64,000 bases of DNA from Parastagonospora avenae f. sp. tritici 18332-5 (GCA_022559985.1 JAFJTR010000105.1:30620-94619), one strand, 5' to 3'. Positions 43,455 through 55,537 are shown, numbered from the stretch's first letter. Notes: a model not told the origin generated them from the sequence alone. Program-made: numbers and translations.

Positions 43455-43916
43455 CTAGGAACGTTTTCCGATAGCACAAAAATTATGAGGGCATGAGCCG
43501 GTGTAAGAATAGCAGCCCTTGCCGTCTGCACACTGGAACACTCCACGTTGGCAGTAAGTAGCACACACGCACCCAGTTGGTGCGCAGGTTTTTCAATCTG
43601 GATCACTGTCCCCGACATTGCGTCAGTATTGATAAATGAGCTGGTCGATTGGGTAGCCTAGATGTGCATCGTGAGCCGGTGGAAGCGGACTGCGGAAATG
43701 ATGCATACCGAAATCCTTGACAATCTGGTGGAAACGATAGAGGTTGTAGAGGCGACAGTGACCGATCTCGCCTGCAGTTCTGATATTTGCCAAGCTGTTC
43801 AAGTTCATGGGTGGGGTGATATAGCCGTTCAGATCCATAGAGGATGTCTCCTCTGCAGGACTTGCAGTGCAGCGACAGGACATAGCACCAATTGTCAGGA
43901 GTGGTGAGAATCGCAT
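43455..43916 (-). pseudogene. Cys-rich secreted protein array, copy B (two TGA codons)
   Basis: Second paralogue. The start at 43914-43916, a signal-like leader (MRFSPLLTIGAMSC), the MDLNGYITPPMNLN motif and the 51-nt intron (43658-43708) are all intact. Exon 2 reads YPIDQLIYQY-stop-RNVGDSDPD-stop-KTC. The two TGA codons (43623-43625 and 43593-43595) sit in the columns where copy C has Cys; the 14-residue stretch aligns without gaps. The rest of the domain (GCVCATYC, VFQCADGKGC) is well kept. Either a young pseudogene, or a gene whose TGA codons are read through; the former is far more likely. Confidence 0.72.
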
Positions 43917-44291
43917 GTTTAAGTTGAGAGGGTTAAAAAAAGTCACTCGGATGACTTCACGAATGCGGCATGTCTTATGCTGATTCTGTTTGCTTCTTCA
44001 TGCTCATGGTAGGTAGTTGAGTCGAAAGTTTGCGTGGCCAACATAAGTCACAAAGGTGCTAGAACGGCAACGACATTGCACGTAGGAAATGAGCTTGTAC
44101 GCAACCTTATAAGTGATAAATCAGTAGTGAACAGAAAATTTTAATTTTGATGCCCGTTTGGCGACACCCCTTCGATATCCTACATACCTATTTGTACCTC
44201 TAAAAAGCATATTGAGCTAGGTCATATAACTGTGTATACCTGAAAATACATAACGCGCAGATACTGACGTGCATTCTAAAAATTTATTTCT
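43917..44291. other. Spacer between array copies B and C
   Basis: AT-rich spacer; serves as promoter of copy B and 3' region of copy C. No separate gene. Confidence 0.5.
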
Positions 44292-44801
44292 TCAATCCTT
44301 GTAGCACTGCCCGAATCCACATGACATCGCTGTGCCGTTCTGCTTAGCCTCTGCAGCGCACGACCTGCGATGCTTGTACCAGTCATCGTTGTCCATGCAT
44401 TCAAAAACAGACGATACGCAATCAAGTCCGCAACTGCATCCATACGTCCCGCAGTGCAAGCAGCTGTATTCATCGCTCGGATTTTCGCGACAGTATTGGT
44501 AGAGGATCTGGTCCAATGGGTACCCTAGTTGACTTGTTAAAGTTTGAATTGTGCAAAGATTGGGTTTAGAAACAAGTAGAGCGTACTTACCCAAGGTCTT
44601 GATGATGTCGAACAAACAATAATCCTGCCCAACGTTGCAGTGTCCAAATGTATCGGTCGAAGCGGCATTCAGACCCATGTTCATCACGTCCATGGGTGGA
44701 GTGACATAAGTGGGAAGATCGAAGGCATTATCATTCGTGGGAGCTGTGGCACCGTAGTGCGACATCGCAACAAGGGCTGATACGAGAAGGGAGAACATCA
44801 T
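44292..44801 (-). CDS. Cys-rich small secreted protein, copy C (intact)
   Basis: A 147-residue secreted protein from exons 44591-44801 and 44292-44524 (66-nt intron GTAAGT...CTAG), joined TLG|GYPLDQ. A signal peptide (about 1-18) is followed by a short propeptide and the family motif FDLPTYVTPPMDV, then GHCNVGQDYC. Exon 2 has a dense cysteine domain (YQYCRENPSDEYSC, HCGTYGCSCGLDC, SVFECMDN, then CAAEAK and SCGFGQC). The even cysteine number suggests disulphide bonds and an apoplastic or effector-like role, which is inference. I know no named family. It is the best-preserved template for reading copies A and B. Confidence 0.78.
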   Translation of the reverse strand: MMFSLLVSALVAMSHYGATAPTNDNAFDLPTYVTPPMDVMNMGLNAASTDTFGHCNVGQDYCLFDIIKTLGKYALLVSKPNLCTIQTLTSQLGYPLDQILYQYCRENPSDEYSCLHCGTYGCSCGLDCVSSVFECMDNDDWYKHRRSCAAEAKQNGTAMSCGFGQCYKD

Positions 44802-45392
44802 GTAGCTAGATAGTGATTCAAAGTGGCGCTGAAGTAGTGGTCTTTCGGACAAGTCAATGAAAGGCTAGTTGCCCTCTTTTCATCACATTCTCGCGCACTT
44901 CCGGTGAGCCGATAGGAGCGTGATTAGCAGAATACATGCTGGTGATAATTGGCTGCGATGTCACGAATCTTCCATCGGAAGGGATCTATCTTATGCTTAG
45001 CTGATACCCGTGATATTCGTACATGGTTCAGGGGGCTTTCGTACTGCTGTGGAGGCACACAAGGGTTGCATTCCCTTAATCGAGAACTGCGAACTCTGAA
45101 CAACGCTCGCTACTGTACTACCACAAGCGGTCAGCAGTCAAAAAATTCTTGATACCTCACATGAATATTAACAGCGAGTCGAACTATTCCTCGTAGGGAG
45201 GGAAATTGTTCATTGAGCGTCGTTCAACGCGAGTTGCGTTTTCGCTTCATCGTTCCTTAGGCATAATCAATCATGATCATATAGAAGTGCGAACTCGATC
45301 TTGAAGAAATTAGTCCTACGAAACGCAACGCCAAGGACATATCCCCGATTCATCCCAATCTAGCGCACGACGAAACCATCCCAACCAACCCC
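44802..45392. other. Spacer between array copies C and D
   Basis: Holds the promoter of copy C; a 67-codon plus-strand open frame (44949-45152) has no support. Confidence 0.5.
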
Positions 45393-45883
45393 TCAAAAGC
45401 ACGACCCAGCAATACACAGACTCCCTGCCGAGTTCAAAGTATGCACCTCTCCCGTGCACGACTTCTGATACTCGTACTTATCGATCCCATCCATGCACCT
45501 AAAGACTGCATTGAGGCATTCATCCAGGCATTTGTACCCGCCAAGGTCACAGTCGCTACACCCCAATATCCCGGGGTTGTCGCGGCAGAACTGGTGGGTG
45601 AGATCATCAATACCGTAGTCTGGGTCATACGTTAGGTACAGATGTGATGAGGAGAGGAGGTGGAGTGTTTACTGAGGTCATAGACAATCTGGTTGAAGCA
45701 GTAGAGTTGACCGAAGTTGCAACGGCCGACGACTGTACCTCCATTGGGGTTGCGCAACGGCCTGATTGCTTTCAGAGGAGATGTGACGTAGTTGGTGAGG
45801 TCCATCAATTCCTTGATAGGAGATGCGGCAGCGCCACTAGACAGCGCGACGAGTACTAGAGCGGACATGGACAGATAATGCAT
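45393..45883 (-). CDS. Cys-rich small secreted protein, copy D (intact)
   Basis: A 145-residue paralogue of copy C. Exons are 45673-45883 and 45393-45619 (53-nt intron GTAAAC...CCCAG), joined YDL|NYGIDD. A signal peptide (about 1-21, MHYLSMSALVLVALSSGAAA) precedes LMDLTNYVTSPLKAI and GRCNFGQLYC. Exon 2 carries CRDNPGILGCSDC, YKCLDEC, AVFRCMDG and a C-terminal LCIAGSCF. The intron position and phase match copies A-C, confirming common origin. Divergence from C is considerable, so duplication is not recent, yet the reading frame is fully intact, which suggests selection. Confidence 0.78.
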
Positions 45884-46200
45884 TGCGATTAATTGAAGTA
45901 TCAGTGAGATTGATGAAGATTGGTCGAGATGCTCGTCAGCAGTCTAGTTAGCATGATGACATTTATATCTATTTCGCCAGTCACCGGTGGGGCCTAAGAA
46001 CAAATGCTAGGCACGAAGAATGCGGGTGCCATGTCGAAAGCGACATGAAAAGCTCCTCCCATCGACGTGGTGTTCCATTTTGGCATCACAATCGCTCAAG
46101 AAAGCGAGACGCACGGCCTCGTAGAGGTGTTGTTCAGCAGGAAAGAAGACATGGCTGAGCATCACTTCATACTTTCAATCGGCAGCCGAGCCCGGTCGAA
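45884..46200. other. Promoter of copy D and 3' side of NACHT gene
   Basis: Both flanking genes are on the minus strand. TATA-like ATTTATATC near 45960 may be the core promoter of copy D. Confidence 0.45.
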
Positions 46201-49200
46201 TCACCGGCCATAGCCCTGCTTGTCATACCCTCCTGTTCCCCACGTCCTCCCATCTGGCTCATGAGGTCTCGGAGCCCGAGGTTGGTTTGGTGCCGGCAAT
46301 TCCGCGACGAATCCTTGGCTGAAATACGAACCAGTATTGCTGGCCTGTTGGCTGGGTCCCTGGAAGGAAGATGGCGGGTGCGTCTGTGACGGATGATGAG
46401 CAGGGGAATACCCTTGACCTTGCATTGTTGGCGGGCTGTATAGAGGATGTTGCGGTGGCGCCGTAGGTGGCTGATATTGAGATTGCTGATGCTGTCCGTA
46501 TGCATGCGGCGGCGGTGGCTGAGCAAGATATTGAGATTGTCTGGGCGGATATTGTGATGGTGGCGGATGGTACTGCTGGATGGGATGAGAGTTGTATGGG
46601 ACAGGAGGTGGGGCTGTAGCAGATGGCACGTCCTGGCTTGGGACAGCAAAGTCGTGAAGTTCGGTCAACTGGTCCATCGATCCTTGTGGTGATAGCTTAC
46701 TTTGGCGCTGCTGGTAGTTGACGAGCGAACTTCGATTCACAACCTTGCTCTGTCTTCTTATTCCTTTGTTCTCACTTCCTTGTCTTGGTGGAGGAGTAAT
46801 TGAACCAGTTGAGTATTGCTCAGCTTCAGGGGCAGGAGCAACGTTTTGTACAGGCTCGATACTATGCGCTGACGAGACATGTCGCGAAGACTCCGCATTC
46901 AGAGGCTTTCTAGTAACCAAGGAAGCTGGATAGGCCATGTTCCCTGCAATCCGATTGGGAGGGCCCGCGGGTGCAGAGATCGCAGCTGGTATCTCGTGAC
47001 CCGAGGTTGTTCTAAACGGCAGACTTGATGTCTCTTGCGACTGTTGTACATGCGGCGATGTAAAGGGCGTGTTTCCTGCTGCAGGGTTATGAGGCCTCAA
47101 TTCGGATAAAGGTGGCAATTGAGGAAGAGGACGTGGTGGAGGAGCACCAGCGAATCTCGCTGGCGGTGCTCGATGTCTGACCGACTTGAAGCGCTCCACT
47201 GTCGGGTTGCGTTTGCGACGCGCTACGGCCTCTTCGAGCAACTTCAGGATCTTGGCTTTCTCGGTCAGATCCTCCTCAAGCTTCAAGTCAGTGACGCTTC
47301 CATCTTCGGTATCGCCCGAGACTGATTTGCCATCGTCGCCCTCCCATTGCACACCTTCGTCATCTTCTTTATCATCGTCACTCTCCTCGTCATCATCATC
47401 TGGATCATCCTCTTCATCGTCCGAATTTTCCTCTACAACCTGTGGCGCTTCTAGGGCATCGTTTGCGGAGCCCAGCGTAGGGTGTCGGGCGAATACGTTT
47501 GCGCGGGATTGTAGCAAGAGATCAACGCTGCCGGCTTGGCGATGTGCACAAGCTTCCACTAGGGCTTCATCCACAAGAGCTTCGTCAGGTCGCAGGTCCA
47601 GGAATCTTCTCAGCACGGCTTTGTTGCCTTTGATGGCCGCTGCAGTAATGGCGCTGCGATACTTGCCACCATGATGGCGGATATCTGCGCCCTTGTCAAG
47701 GAGCATGTCTACCACCTCAAGGCGATCGTAGTAAGCAGCTGCAATCAAAGGCGTGTAGTACTTCCCATCGCAATAGTTGACCAGTTCAACCGCCTGGTCG
47801 AGTATTGTATCGATGATAGCCACGTTCGCCTTCACTGCAGCAGCTTGTAGCGCGCTGCCGTAGTGTCCGCCCTTTGCATGTAGATCACCACCACGCTCGA
47901 GCAACAGTTCGAAACACTCCGTTTCGTCGCCATAAGCAGCAGCGGTGATAGTAGTTCCCCATTGGCCGCCTGTTGCAGCTGCATCGGCTCCATGATCGAG
48001 AAGTAGCTTCAAAGTGGCAAAGTTGCCAGTTTGAGCCGCGGCCATAATGGGGAGGTGATCGTAGCCACCGGCGAGGTTGACATCTGCTCCATGCTCAATC
48101 AATAGCTTTGCGATGTCCGGCTCATCAGCACTAGATGCTGCCGATAGTGCAGACCCAAACGTTCCATGAGACCCGACATTCACAGCTGCCCCAGAACTCA
48201 ATAACTCTTGAACAATTTCGAGCGACTCAACCGCTGCAGCGGCTTGTAAAGCAGTTCCATAATAGCCGGATATTGCCGCCCCAGACGTGATATCAGCATC
48301 AGCGTTTAAGAGAAGACGAACAGTCTCTATGTCTTCCGCGTTGCAGGCCGCTTGGAGCGCCGTTCCGTAGTCACCGCACACAGTATTTATGTCAGCACCA
48401 GCCTTCAGCAGCACACTGCAACAGGCCTCATTGCCTATTAAGCTATGTTCGTGTTAGCATCCTGATAGCTTCGAGTAACAATACTACTTACGCTGCCGCG
48501 TAGAGGGCTGATCCTGAAGACTCTGATATAATGTGAACGTCTGCGCCATGTTCGAGAAGAAAATCGAGACCCTCATCGTCACCAGCCGCTGCACAGTTGA
48601 TTAGCGCTGTAGTACCTTTGTCGCATGTCGCGTTGATGTCTGCAACGTTGTTCAAGATAAGTGCTAGGTCTTCCTTGCGCAGTCTGGAAGCAGCGAGCGA
48701 GATCACCGGCCAGTTGTCTTCACCGCCACGGACGTTGACGTTCGCGTCGTGTTCAAGGAGTATCTTCATGGCATCACTGAATCCTTGACTAACGGCAGCA
48801 ATGATGGCGTATGAGTAGTGACCACTAAATGCGTTTACGTCGGCGCCGCGCTCCAGTAGAAGACGTATGGTTTCCTCGTCTCCTGTGTAAACGGCCGCTG
48901 TTCATTCGAATTAGCAACAGGCAATAAGAGATAAATATACTGACTTTACCTTGCAATTCATTTCCGTAATGTCCGATGGGTGCAGTGTTGAGTAATGCGC
49001 CGTGTTCGAGAAGCAATCGTACATTGTCTGCATTACCACAGTATGCTGCCGCCTGTAATCATATTAGAGTAAGTAGATATGATGCAAGATTTCGACTTCC
49101 CTGTAATGCCGTTCCGTACTCTCCTCCACGTTTGTTGACATTGGCGTTATTGGCGATTAGTATTTTCAGGATCTCGGTCGTGCCATCATATCTGCCGCAA

Positions 49201-52200
49201 TGGTTAGTGGCGCCTCAAGCGATCAGTAGGATAACTTACGCGCTCGCCGCCAAAGCAAATCCGTATCTTCACATTCTATTAGCGCAATCCATCATGGTCG
49301 TACTGTACACTTACGTAGGCCCTTCTGCATTTGGATTTGCGCCGTGGGCAAGAAGCAGCTCAACGGTCTCTGCCTGTTCGTTGTCTGTGGCTTGGTAGAG
49401 TGCGTCGTCCTTGATGCTGTAGTCGTCATGAATCTCACGATTGACGTCTTGTTCGAACAACAGCTTCAGCACTTCGGTTCTGCCGTGATGTGCGGCTTGC
49501 GCAAACGCTTTGCGAAGTCGGAGATTGGGGTTCCTAGTCAGAATCGCCTTGACAACAGCCACATAGCCTCTTTGGGAGGCAGCCTGAAGGGCCATCTCAA
49601 GGACAGGCACCCTCTCTTCTTTTTTGAGGAGTATGTCGACAACTCCAGCATGATTGTACATAGCAGCTGCTGTCAAAAAGTTGCCGTAAGTCTTCATAGA
49701 ACGGTGAGGGCTCCATCCCTTGGACAGAAGATATTCGACCATTTCCGAATGGCCGTTTCGGGCCGCAGCGCCCAACGCACTACCGTACCAGTAATCTTCG
49801 TCGGGATCAATATCAGCTTCCTTCTCGACTAAAAGTCGAACGCCGTCAAGATTGCCGACAAAGGCGCCAATATTGAGCGCTCTTCGGCCATTTTCGTTGG
49901 TGATGTTCACATCCGCGCCGTGACTCAAGAGGAGCTGTGCGATTGTGTTGTCGTTGTTCTCTATTGCGGCGTACAAAGCTGTGCCATGGTCCGGTGCCAT
50001 GGCATCAAGATCGGCATCGCGATCGAGCAGCGTTTTAAGGATACTCGGGCGTCTGAATTTGGCTGCAGCGAATAATGCAGCAGGGTGGTCGATGCTACTC
50101 GTGTAATTGATGTCTGCGCTTGCACCAAGGAGTGCGTCGACTATGCCGCTGTCATCACTTCTGCACGCGTAGTAAAGTGGTTGGAACCCGATCGAGTCTT
50201 CCTTGTGCACATCATCATCTCTGCCATTCTCTAGAAGGTGCTCAACGAGAGCAGAAAACTTCAGAATCACAGCGACATGTAGAGCAGACACACCTTCCTG
50301 ATCACTGTGTGTATGTAAATCTGGAATGAGCTGCCACCATTGTTGTCTTGCTTCTGAATCGCCTTGCCAGAACGGATATGTGAGGTTGAATTCATCGAGC
50401 ACATCACGAGGAGCCCGCTTCGCATGCTCGACCCAGTACCTTACGGGATATCTGGCGCATTCTTCGATGTTGATTTTGTTGTCCGCGTTGTCTGTATCAT
50501 CGTTGGCATCGTTTCCAGTACTATAGTTGCTGTTGCTGTGTTTGTCTGCATCTTCGCCGTTCGTGTCGTGTGCTTTAGAAGTTTGAGATTCGGACTCCCC
50601 GTCATCATGTTCGTAGTTGTCCTCGGTGGCATCGTGCTCCTCTGCGTCTTCATCTTCTTTATGCTCGTCGCCAGGTGTTTGGTTGTCAAATACTTCGTAT
50701 ATGTACTCCAGGCAGCGTAGAGCAATGATTCCGTGCTGCATATCTATCAACTCCAACCCGAGATCCTCCTTTGCGTATTGCTGTAGATGTTCTTGCGCAG
50801 ATATATTGATCCACTCGACTGTTTGATTCGCCACATCCCAATCATCGCCCCTTAGAGTGAGAAAAGCGCCACAGCGGACGACGTAGGTCTTAAGCTTTTC
50901 CAAGTGTTCGCGATCGTGTTTTGGCAAGCCCGCCATGACGGCCATATCGCGTAACGTTGGCGAGACGTAGGCGCATATCTGGCAACGCAATATCTCCTTT
51001 GTGTATTCCAATCCTTCTGCGCGGGGGTCAAGGACGCGTTTCCTGACATGTTCGAACATATTCGTCAGCCCGTATGGGAATGAGTCAAGGAGTTTTCGGA
51101 TTTCAGCGTGCTGCGTCAAACCAGGAGTCCAGGCGTTCCTTAGCTCTTGTATCACGAGTTTGATGTAGATTTCATTATCCTCAGCTCTCGAATGTACGTG
51201 TCGTTTTACGAAATACGCCAAAGGGGACGGCAATCGTAGGGAGTCTACGCTGACGGAGATCTGAAGTCTTAGGTCGTTGCTGACCAATGCCACGTTTTGT
51301 TCGTCTTCCAGATCGATCTCAAAGGCTCTGGGCTCGAGAAACTTGACAATCTTTGGACGCCCGGTGCGGCTGAGAAGCATCCACTTGATCGGGACAGTTT
51401 CGTAAGACTCTTGCATGAGCGGAGCCTCCGCAAGCTCTTCCGTGTATGTAAAAAGGGCGTCTAGTGCATCTTCCGACAACTGGTCCAATCCGAAAATGAT
51501 AATGAAGATGCTTCCTCCAGGGATTTGCTTTGCCATCGCCTGTAGCGCATCCCAAAGAACCTGCACTTTGAGTGTAGCTTCCGGATCGAACTGCAGCTTT
51601 CCAGCCTCTTTAGCCTTTCTCGAATCTGAGAGTAGGTGAACAGCAAGATCGCGGTTTGCTTCGATGATTTGGAAGATGATGACCTGGAGCAGCCCGAGAA
51701 GTGACCGTCTTTGCTTCTCACTTTGGTCGCAGAAGAACGAAGCGACGATCGAGCCCTCTTCCCGGGACATCTTCAAGTGATCAATAGCTGAAGACGCAAC
51801 GGCGTTTTGACCGTTCCCCGCTTTGCCGTGAACCCAAAGCGGCTTGTTGGTGTCCTCTTCGTGCTGCCATTCGACGAAAGTTGCTTGGTCTAAAACTCCA
51901 CTCTTCTGCACGCCTCTGAACTGGCCTCCAATGGCCAAATCGAGATCAGGAAATCCCTTCGTCAAATGGTTTGCCATGCTGCGGTACGTGCGCTCATCCA
52001 CTAAAGATTGGATCTGCGCATTTTGCCGGGACTTCAAAATGCTGTTCGCTTTGGAGGTCATGACGCGGATTTCCTCGGATACGTATGTAAAGTTGGGATC
52101 CTTTGAGTTTTCATACTTGTTGAGTCGAAAGTGGTCCGCGGCCAGACCCAGCCTGTCTGCTGATGTGATCCTTGCGGATAGCTCGTCCACGATCCGATCT

Positions 52201-53087
52201 GATCGCTTGGAAGTCGTTTTGGAGATACCTTTGATGGCGTACTTGACGCGCTCGCTCTCTTGTTGTTCGTAAAAGCAGTAGAGACGCATTTGTGCGTTCC
52301 GAGCCAGCAGGGCGAACTCGTCGAGTAAAGCGCGAAGCACGGCTGCGTCTCTGGCCAGATATTCAACCACTTCAACAGAAGTTCCGACACCACTGCTCTG
52401 AGCCATGTCGGCAAGAATCTGTGCTCTTGCCTCGGTCAACCCTTGAAATGGTGTCCCAAGGAAGATGCACCCGGCCACGTAAGGATACACAGAAGGATGT
52501 TCATCCTGATGCTGGCGCGCCAATAACAGGGTCTTTTCCAGGATGATACCACCCATGCTATGACATACAAAAATGATCGGCGTCTTCGTGTCCATCTGCA
52601 AACGATCAGTAGATTCCGTTTGTGAGCTCCTTGTTATGACGCACACTTGTGCGCATGCGATCCAGACCAAGCAACAATTTCCTGGCCATGTGATCGAGAC
52701 GCTGATTAACGGGACCTTTGTCAAATCCATCCGGTGTGTAGTTGAAGATGCTGATCCGGGCGTCGGGTATCTTTTGAGCTAGCATGTTGGTGTCGCGCAG
52801 CCAATTTACTCGGTTGAGCTTCCACGACCACTCTTCGTCTGTACCAATACCTGGAATTGCAACAATCCTGCAACAGTTAGTCGATGTTGGCGATCGTGAT
52901 GTTGTGTGAAACACCTACTCATATTTGCTGGGTCCTTTTGACAATGTCGGCTTATCTAGCACGGGATACACAATGTCGAACCCGAGTCCCACGGCCTGTT
53001 CCAATTAATTCATATGTTTTGGAAGCGATGAGATCATCTTACCATGGCCTGGAATTTGCCATGCTGGATTTTGGCGGGAGCCGCCAT
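46201..53087 (-). CDS. NLR-like protein: hydrolase-NACHT-ankyrin
   Basis: A predicted 2,164-residue protein in ten exons: 53043-53087, 52919-52995, 52645-52867, 49315-52595, 49240-49266, 49101-49191, 48950-49052, 48492-48897, 46201-48442 plus the short joins between them; the frame is open throughout. The N-terminus is a SesB-like alpha/beta hydrolase (IVAIPGIGTDEEWSW, then VCHSMGG with Ser128). A NACHT-like domain follows from about residue 340, but its P-loop reads GKAGNGQN (372-379), lacking the Lys-Ser/Thr that binds ATP; a Walker-B-like IFIIIFGLDQLSED remains. About twenty ankyrin repeats come next, interrupted early by an acidic linker. A second acidic stretch and a ~300-residue Pro/Gln/Ser/Tyr-rich tail end it. 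Fungal NLRs with this order act in non-self recognition. Start could lie elsewhere; one splice donor is GG (see findings). Confidence 0.78.
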
Positions 53088-54203
53088 GGTACAGTTTAGA
53101 GCCTCTCGAGGCTATAGTCTCTAGGCAAAGGATTAATTGGGCGACATGAAGGCACCTAAGGAAAGAGTGTAAGAGGGAGAAAATTTCGCGATATCTTTCT
53201 ATAGTTAGATGGTGACCTTCACTAGTAGCTTCAGGCAGCGAGTCCCGCGACGGCATGTTTGGGGGCCAAAACACTCAGAATGGCTAGAGGACAGGGGTAA
53301 GTCAGCATTAAGCCGCTCAGCCGCCAGCGCTTGTCACAATAAGTCTAGGTAATCGCGTCCAGGCGCGGACCGGCGCGATCTCTTGTGGGAGGCCATGCTG
53401 TCGCTGCGTCCATTGAGCGAAGGGAAGACCGGCTTTGACAAGCTGCAACTCAGCAACAACAGTAATTGCCTGCCGGTACAGCTAGGAGTGCTCAGGGGCG
53501 GATCAGTCGTCTCTCCATTCGCGCAATTGCCGGAAACGCGATGATATATGTCGCATATCGGAAAGGGACTATGTGATACTATGACGATAGACGTTGTGGA
53601 CTTGAGGAGCGAAGAGATGGTTGTCCAGAGCGCGACGCGACAGGTGATGACGCGTGGCGCTAACCTCAAAAGCCCACTCGGGCAGTGACTCACCAGTCCA
53701 GTCCATCCATCAGCTTCATCAAATATGCCACAATGCATCTCCAGAATACAAAACGACTTCCTGGTTGGAAAGATATACAAACGCGCAAAAAATTCAACTC
53801 ATGAGGAATAGACTTAAATGACAAGACCGCGCCATCACCCTCGCTTCCATGTATGAGCTTCGAGCAATACCGTTATGAAGCGGTCAATTATATAACGTTA
53901 GCCGAGCTTTTCTCCTTTTAGTATGTGGTAGCGCTACGCCTCCACGAGAACTAGGCGCTTTATCATGTGAACATACGTTTCGCTTTCATTCTCTCACCTG
54001 AATAGATAATGTCACATGACTGGCTTGGCATGGCCCTGGGGATTGATATACTAAGTGACAGCACCTAGCTCCAGGAGTCTAGCTCCATACCAATACAGCG
54101 CACATAATACTCAAGTCTCCGTCAAAGACAAGGTGACACCCGCCGCATTTACTCACAGTGCTATCACCACCACAGCAAACAACCTTGGAACTCAATTATC
54201 GAC
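53088..54203. other. Intergenic region, no supported gene
   Basis: Contains minus-strand open frames at 53005-53274 and 53334-53780 without recognised content; the first overlaps the start of the NACHT gene in another frame. The right end is the leader of the F-box-like relic. Confidence 0.45.
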
Positions 54204-54706
54204 ATGTCATTCATGAGCCTTCCGGCCGAGGTGCGCGTACAAGTTTACGGCCACATCCTTCACGCCATAACTTTGCAGCGGCCGATTTCTGACACGCCCC
54301 ACCAATGTCGAGCCATCATCATCGCAAGCAAACAAATATGTTCCGAATTCGAGTTCGAAGCCTTCAAACACGCCAAGAACTTCAATCGAAACTGAAGGGC
54401 CAATGGCACCTAGGCGGGCTGATTGTAGCGTCTCCATGTTGCTTGAGTGACTGCTTCAAGGTCAAAGTCACCATCTCCCGAGCTGCGCTCTTGACGAACG
54501 CAAACAAGCACATATCTTGTTCCGTGGCGCTGTTCGACCTTATCCGCGTACACTTTCCCACCTACACCGTCTACCATTACAAGGATTCTCCCAACACGAC
54601 CGAACAAGCGGATAATCCCCTGTTACCTCCGAACAGCCGCGTCATTTGTACTACCACGTATGCGCGAGGTATATTCACGACGATGCCTGATTATACAGCA
54701 GTATAG
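54204..54706 (+). pseudogene. Frameshifted small F-box-like gene
   Basis: Opens MSFMSLPAEVRVQVYGHILH, the family F-box-like motif, and keeps the second signature (AIIIASKQICSEFEFEAFKH). The frame then hits TGA at about 54393. In the +2 frame the text continues as LQSKLKGQWHLGGLIVASPC, which lines up with the 11331 gene's FLSTFKKEWATGLYGILVPL, and runs to a stop at 54706. One single-base indel near 54380 explains the break. Confidence 0.68.
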
Positions 54707-55537
54707 GAACATATACCCACATGTCCCTCAGCTGCGTGTTTCGACGCCGGGTCTTCCAACACTACCAGATAGACATGAGAGTCTTAAGAAGGAGTAGGTG
54801 CTCGCCATATGCGAAAGCTCGAGTGTTTCGGAGGTCGTCCACAATGCGAGAGCATTGGGAGTATGGCACGCATCGGTCGCACGATTGACCAACACCTTCA
54901 ATGTCATCAAAAGTCTCGGAACGACCTATTGGATTCATCACCTCGATCTAGCGATTTTAGGTCACACTTGAGTGACTTACACGGCAATGTCACGGTTCAA
55001 AGGATCGAGAATATATGCTGAAACAGTGGTAAAGCAGACAAGTCCGTACCACAATAAAACCATCATGAATCGAAGCTAAAGCTGTTGTGATCAGCTGTGA
55101 CTGATTTTCTTGAGCTCGCACTTACCACTGATCCATCCATCGCGGACCATGCGCCCAACCCAGTCCAGCGTCGAAGTGACCCCGCGATTCTGATGACGAG
55201 CGCCTGTGTGAGGATAGCTCCATAGTATCGCCTTCTGTGACTAATCGATCCGAATGAATGGATTGGACATGACCTTAGCTCTGGAAGCGATCTGATAGGT
55301 CGATCAAGCACGATGTAGTCACTGAGGGAGTGCGGAGACTCACTCATGAAGACTACAGTCAGGCATGCACTGTGACTAGAGTTGCTTCTCTGACTGGCAG
55401 CATATACAAAAGGAGGATAGAATAATTGAGATTGAATGCATAACATTACCATACTACCATTCCAGAGTCCACTATCAGTCCAACATCTTCACTACAACAC
55501 AATTTCAACAATCTCACACTGCGTCAACCTCATTACG
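54707..55537. other. Intergenic region, no supported gene
   Basis: Only short open frames on both strands, including a 129-codon minus-strand one at 55063-55452 with no recognised feature. Confidence 0.45.

Noticed and set aside
50364..50720. Plus-strand hydrophobic open frame resembling a membrane protein
   Set aside because: It is the reverse complement of the acidic linker of the NACHT gene, where Asp/Glu/Asn codons read as Val/Phe/Ile.
53005..53274. Minus-strand open frame opening MFWPPNMPSRDSL as a possible first exon of the NACHT gene
   Set aside because: It overlaps the MAAPAKIQHG start in a different frame. The latter joins cleanly through two introns to the hydrolase domain.
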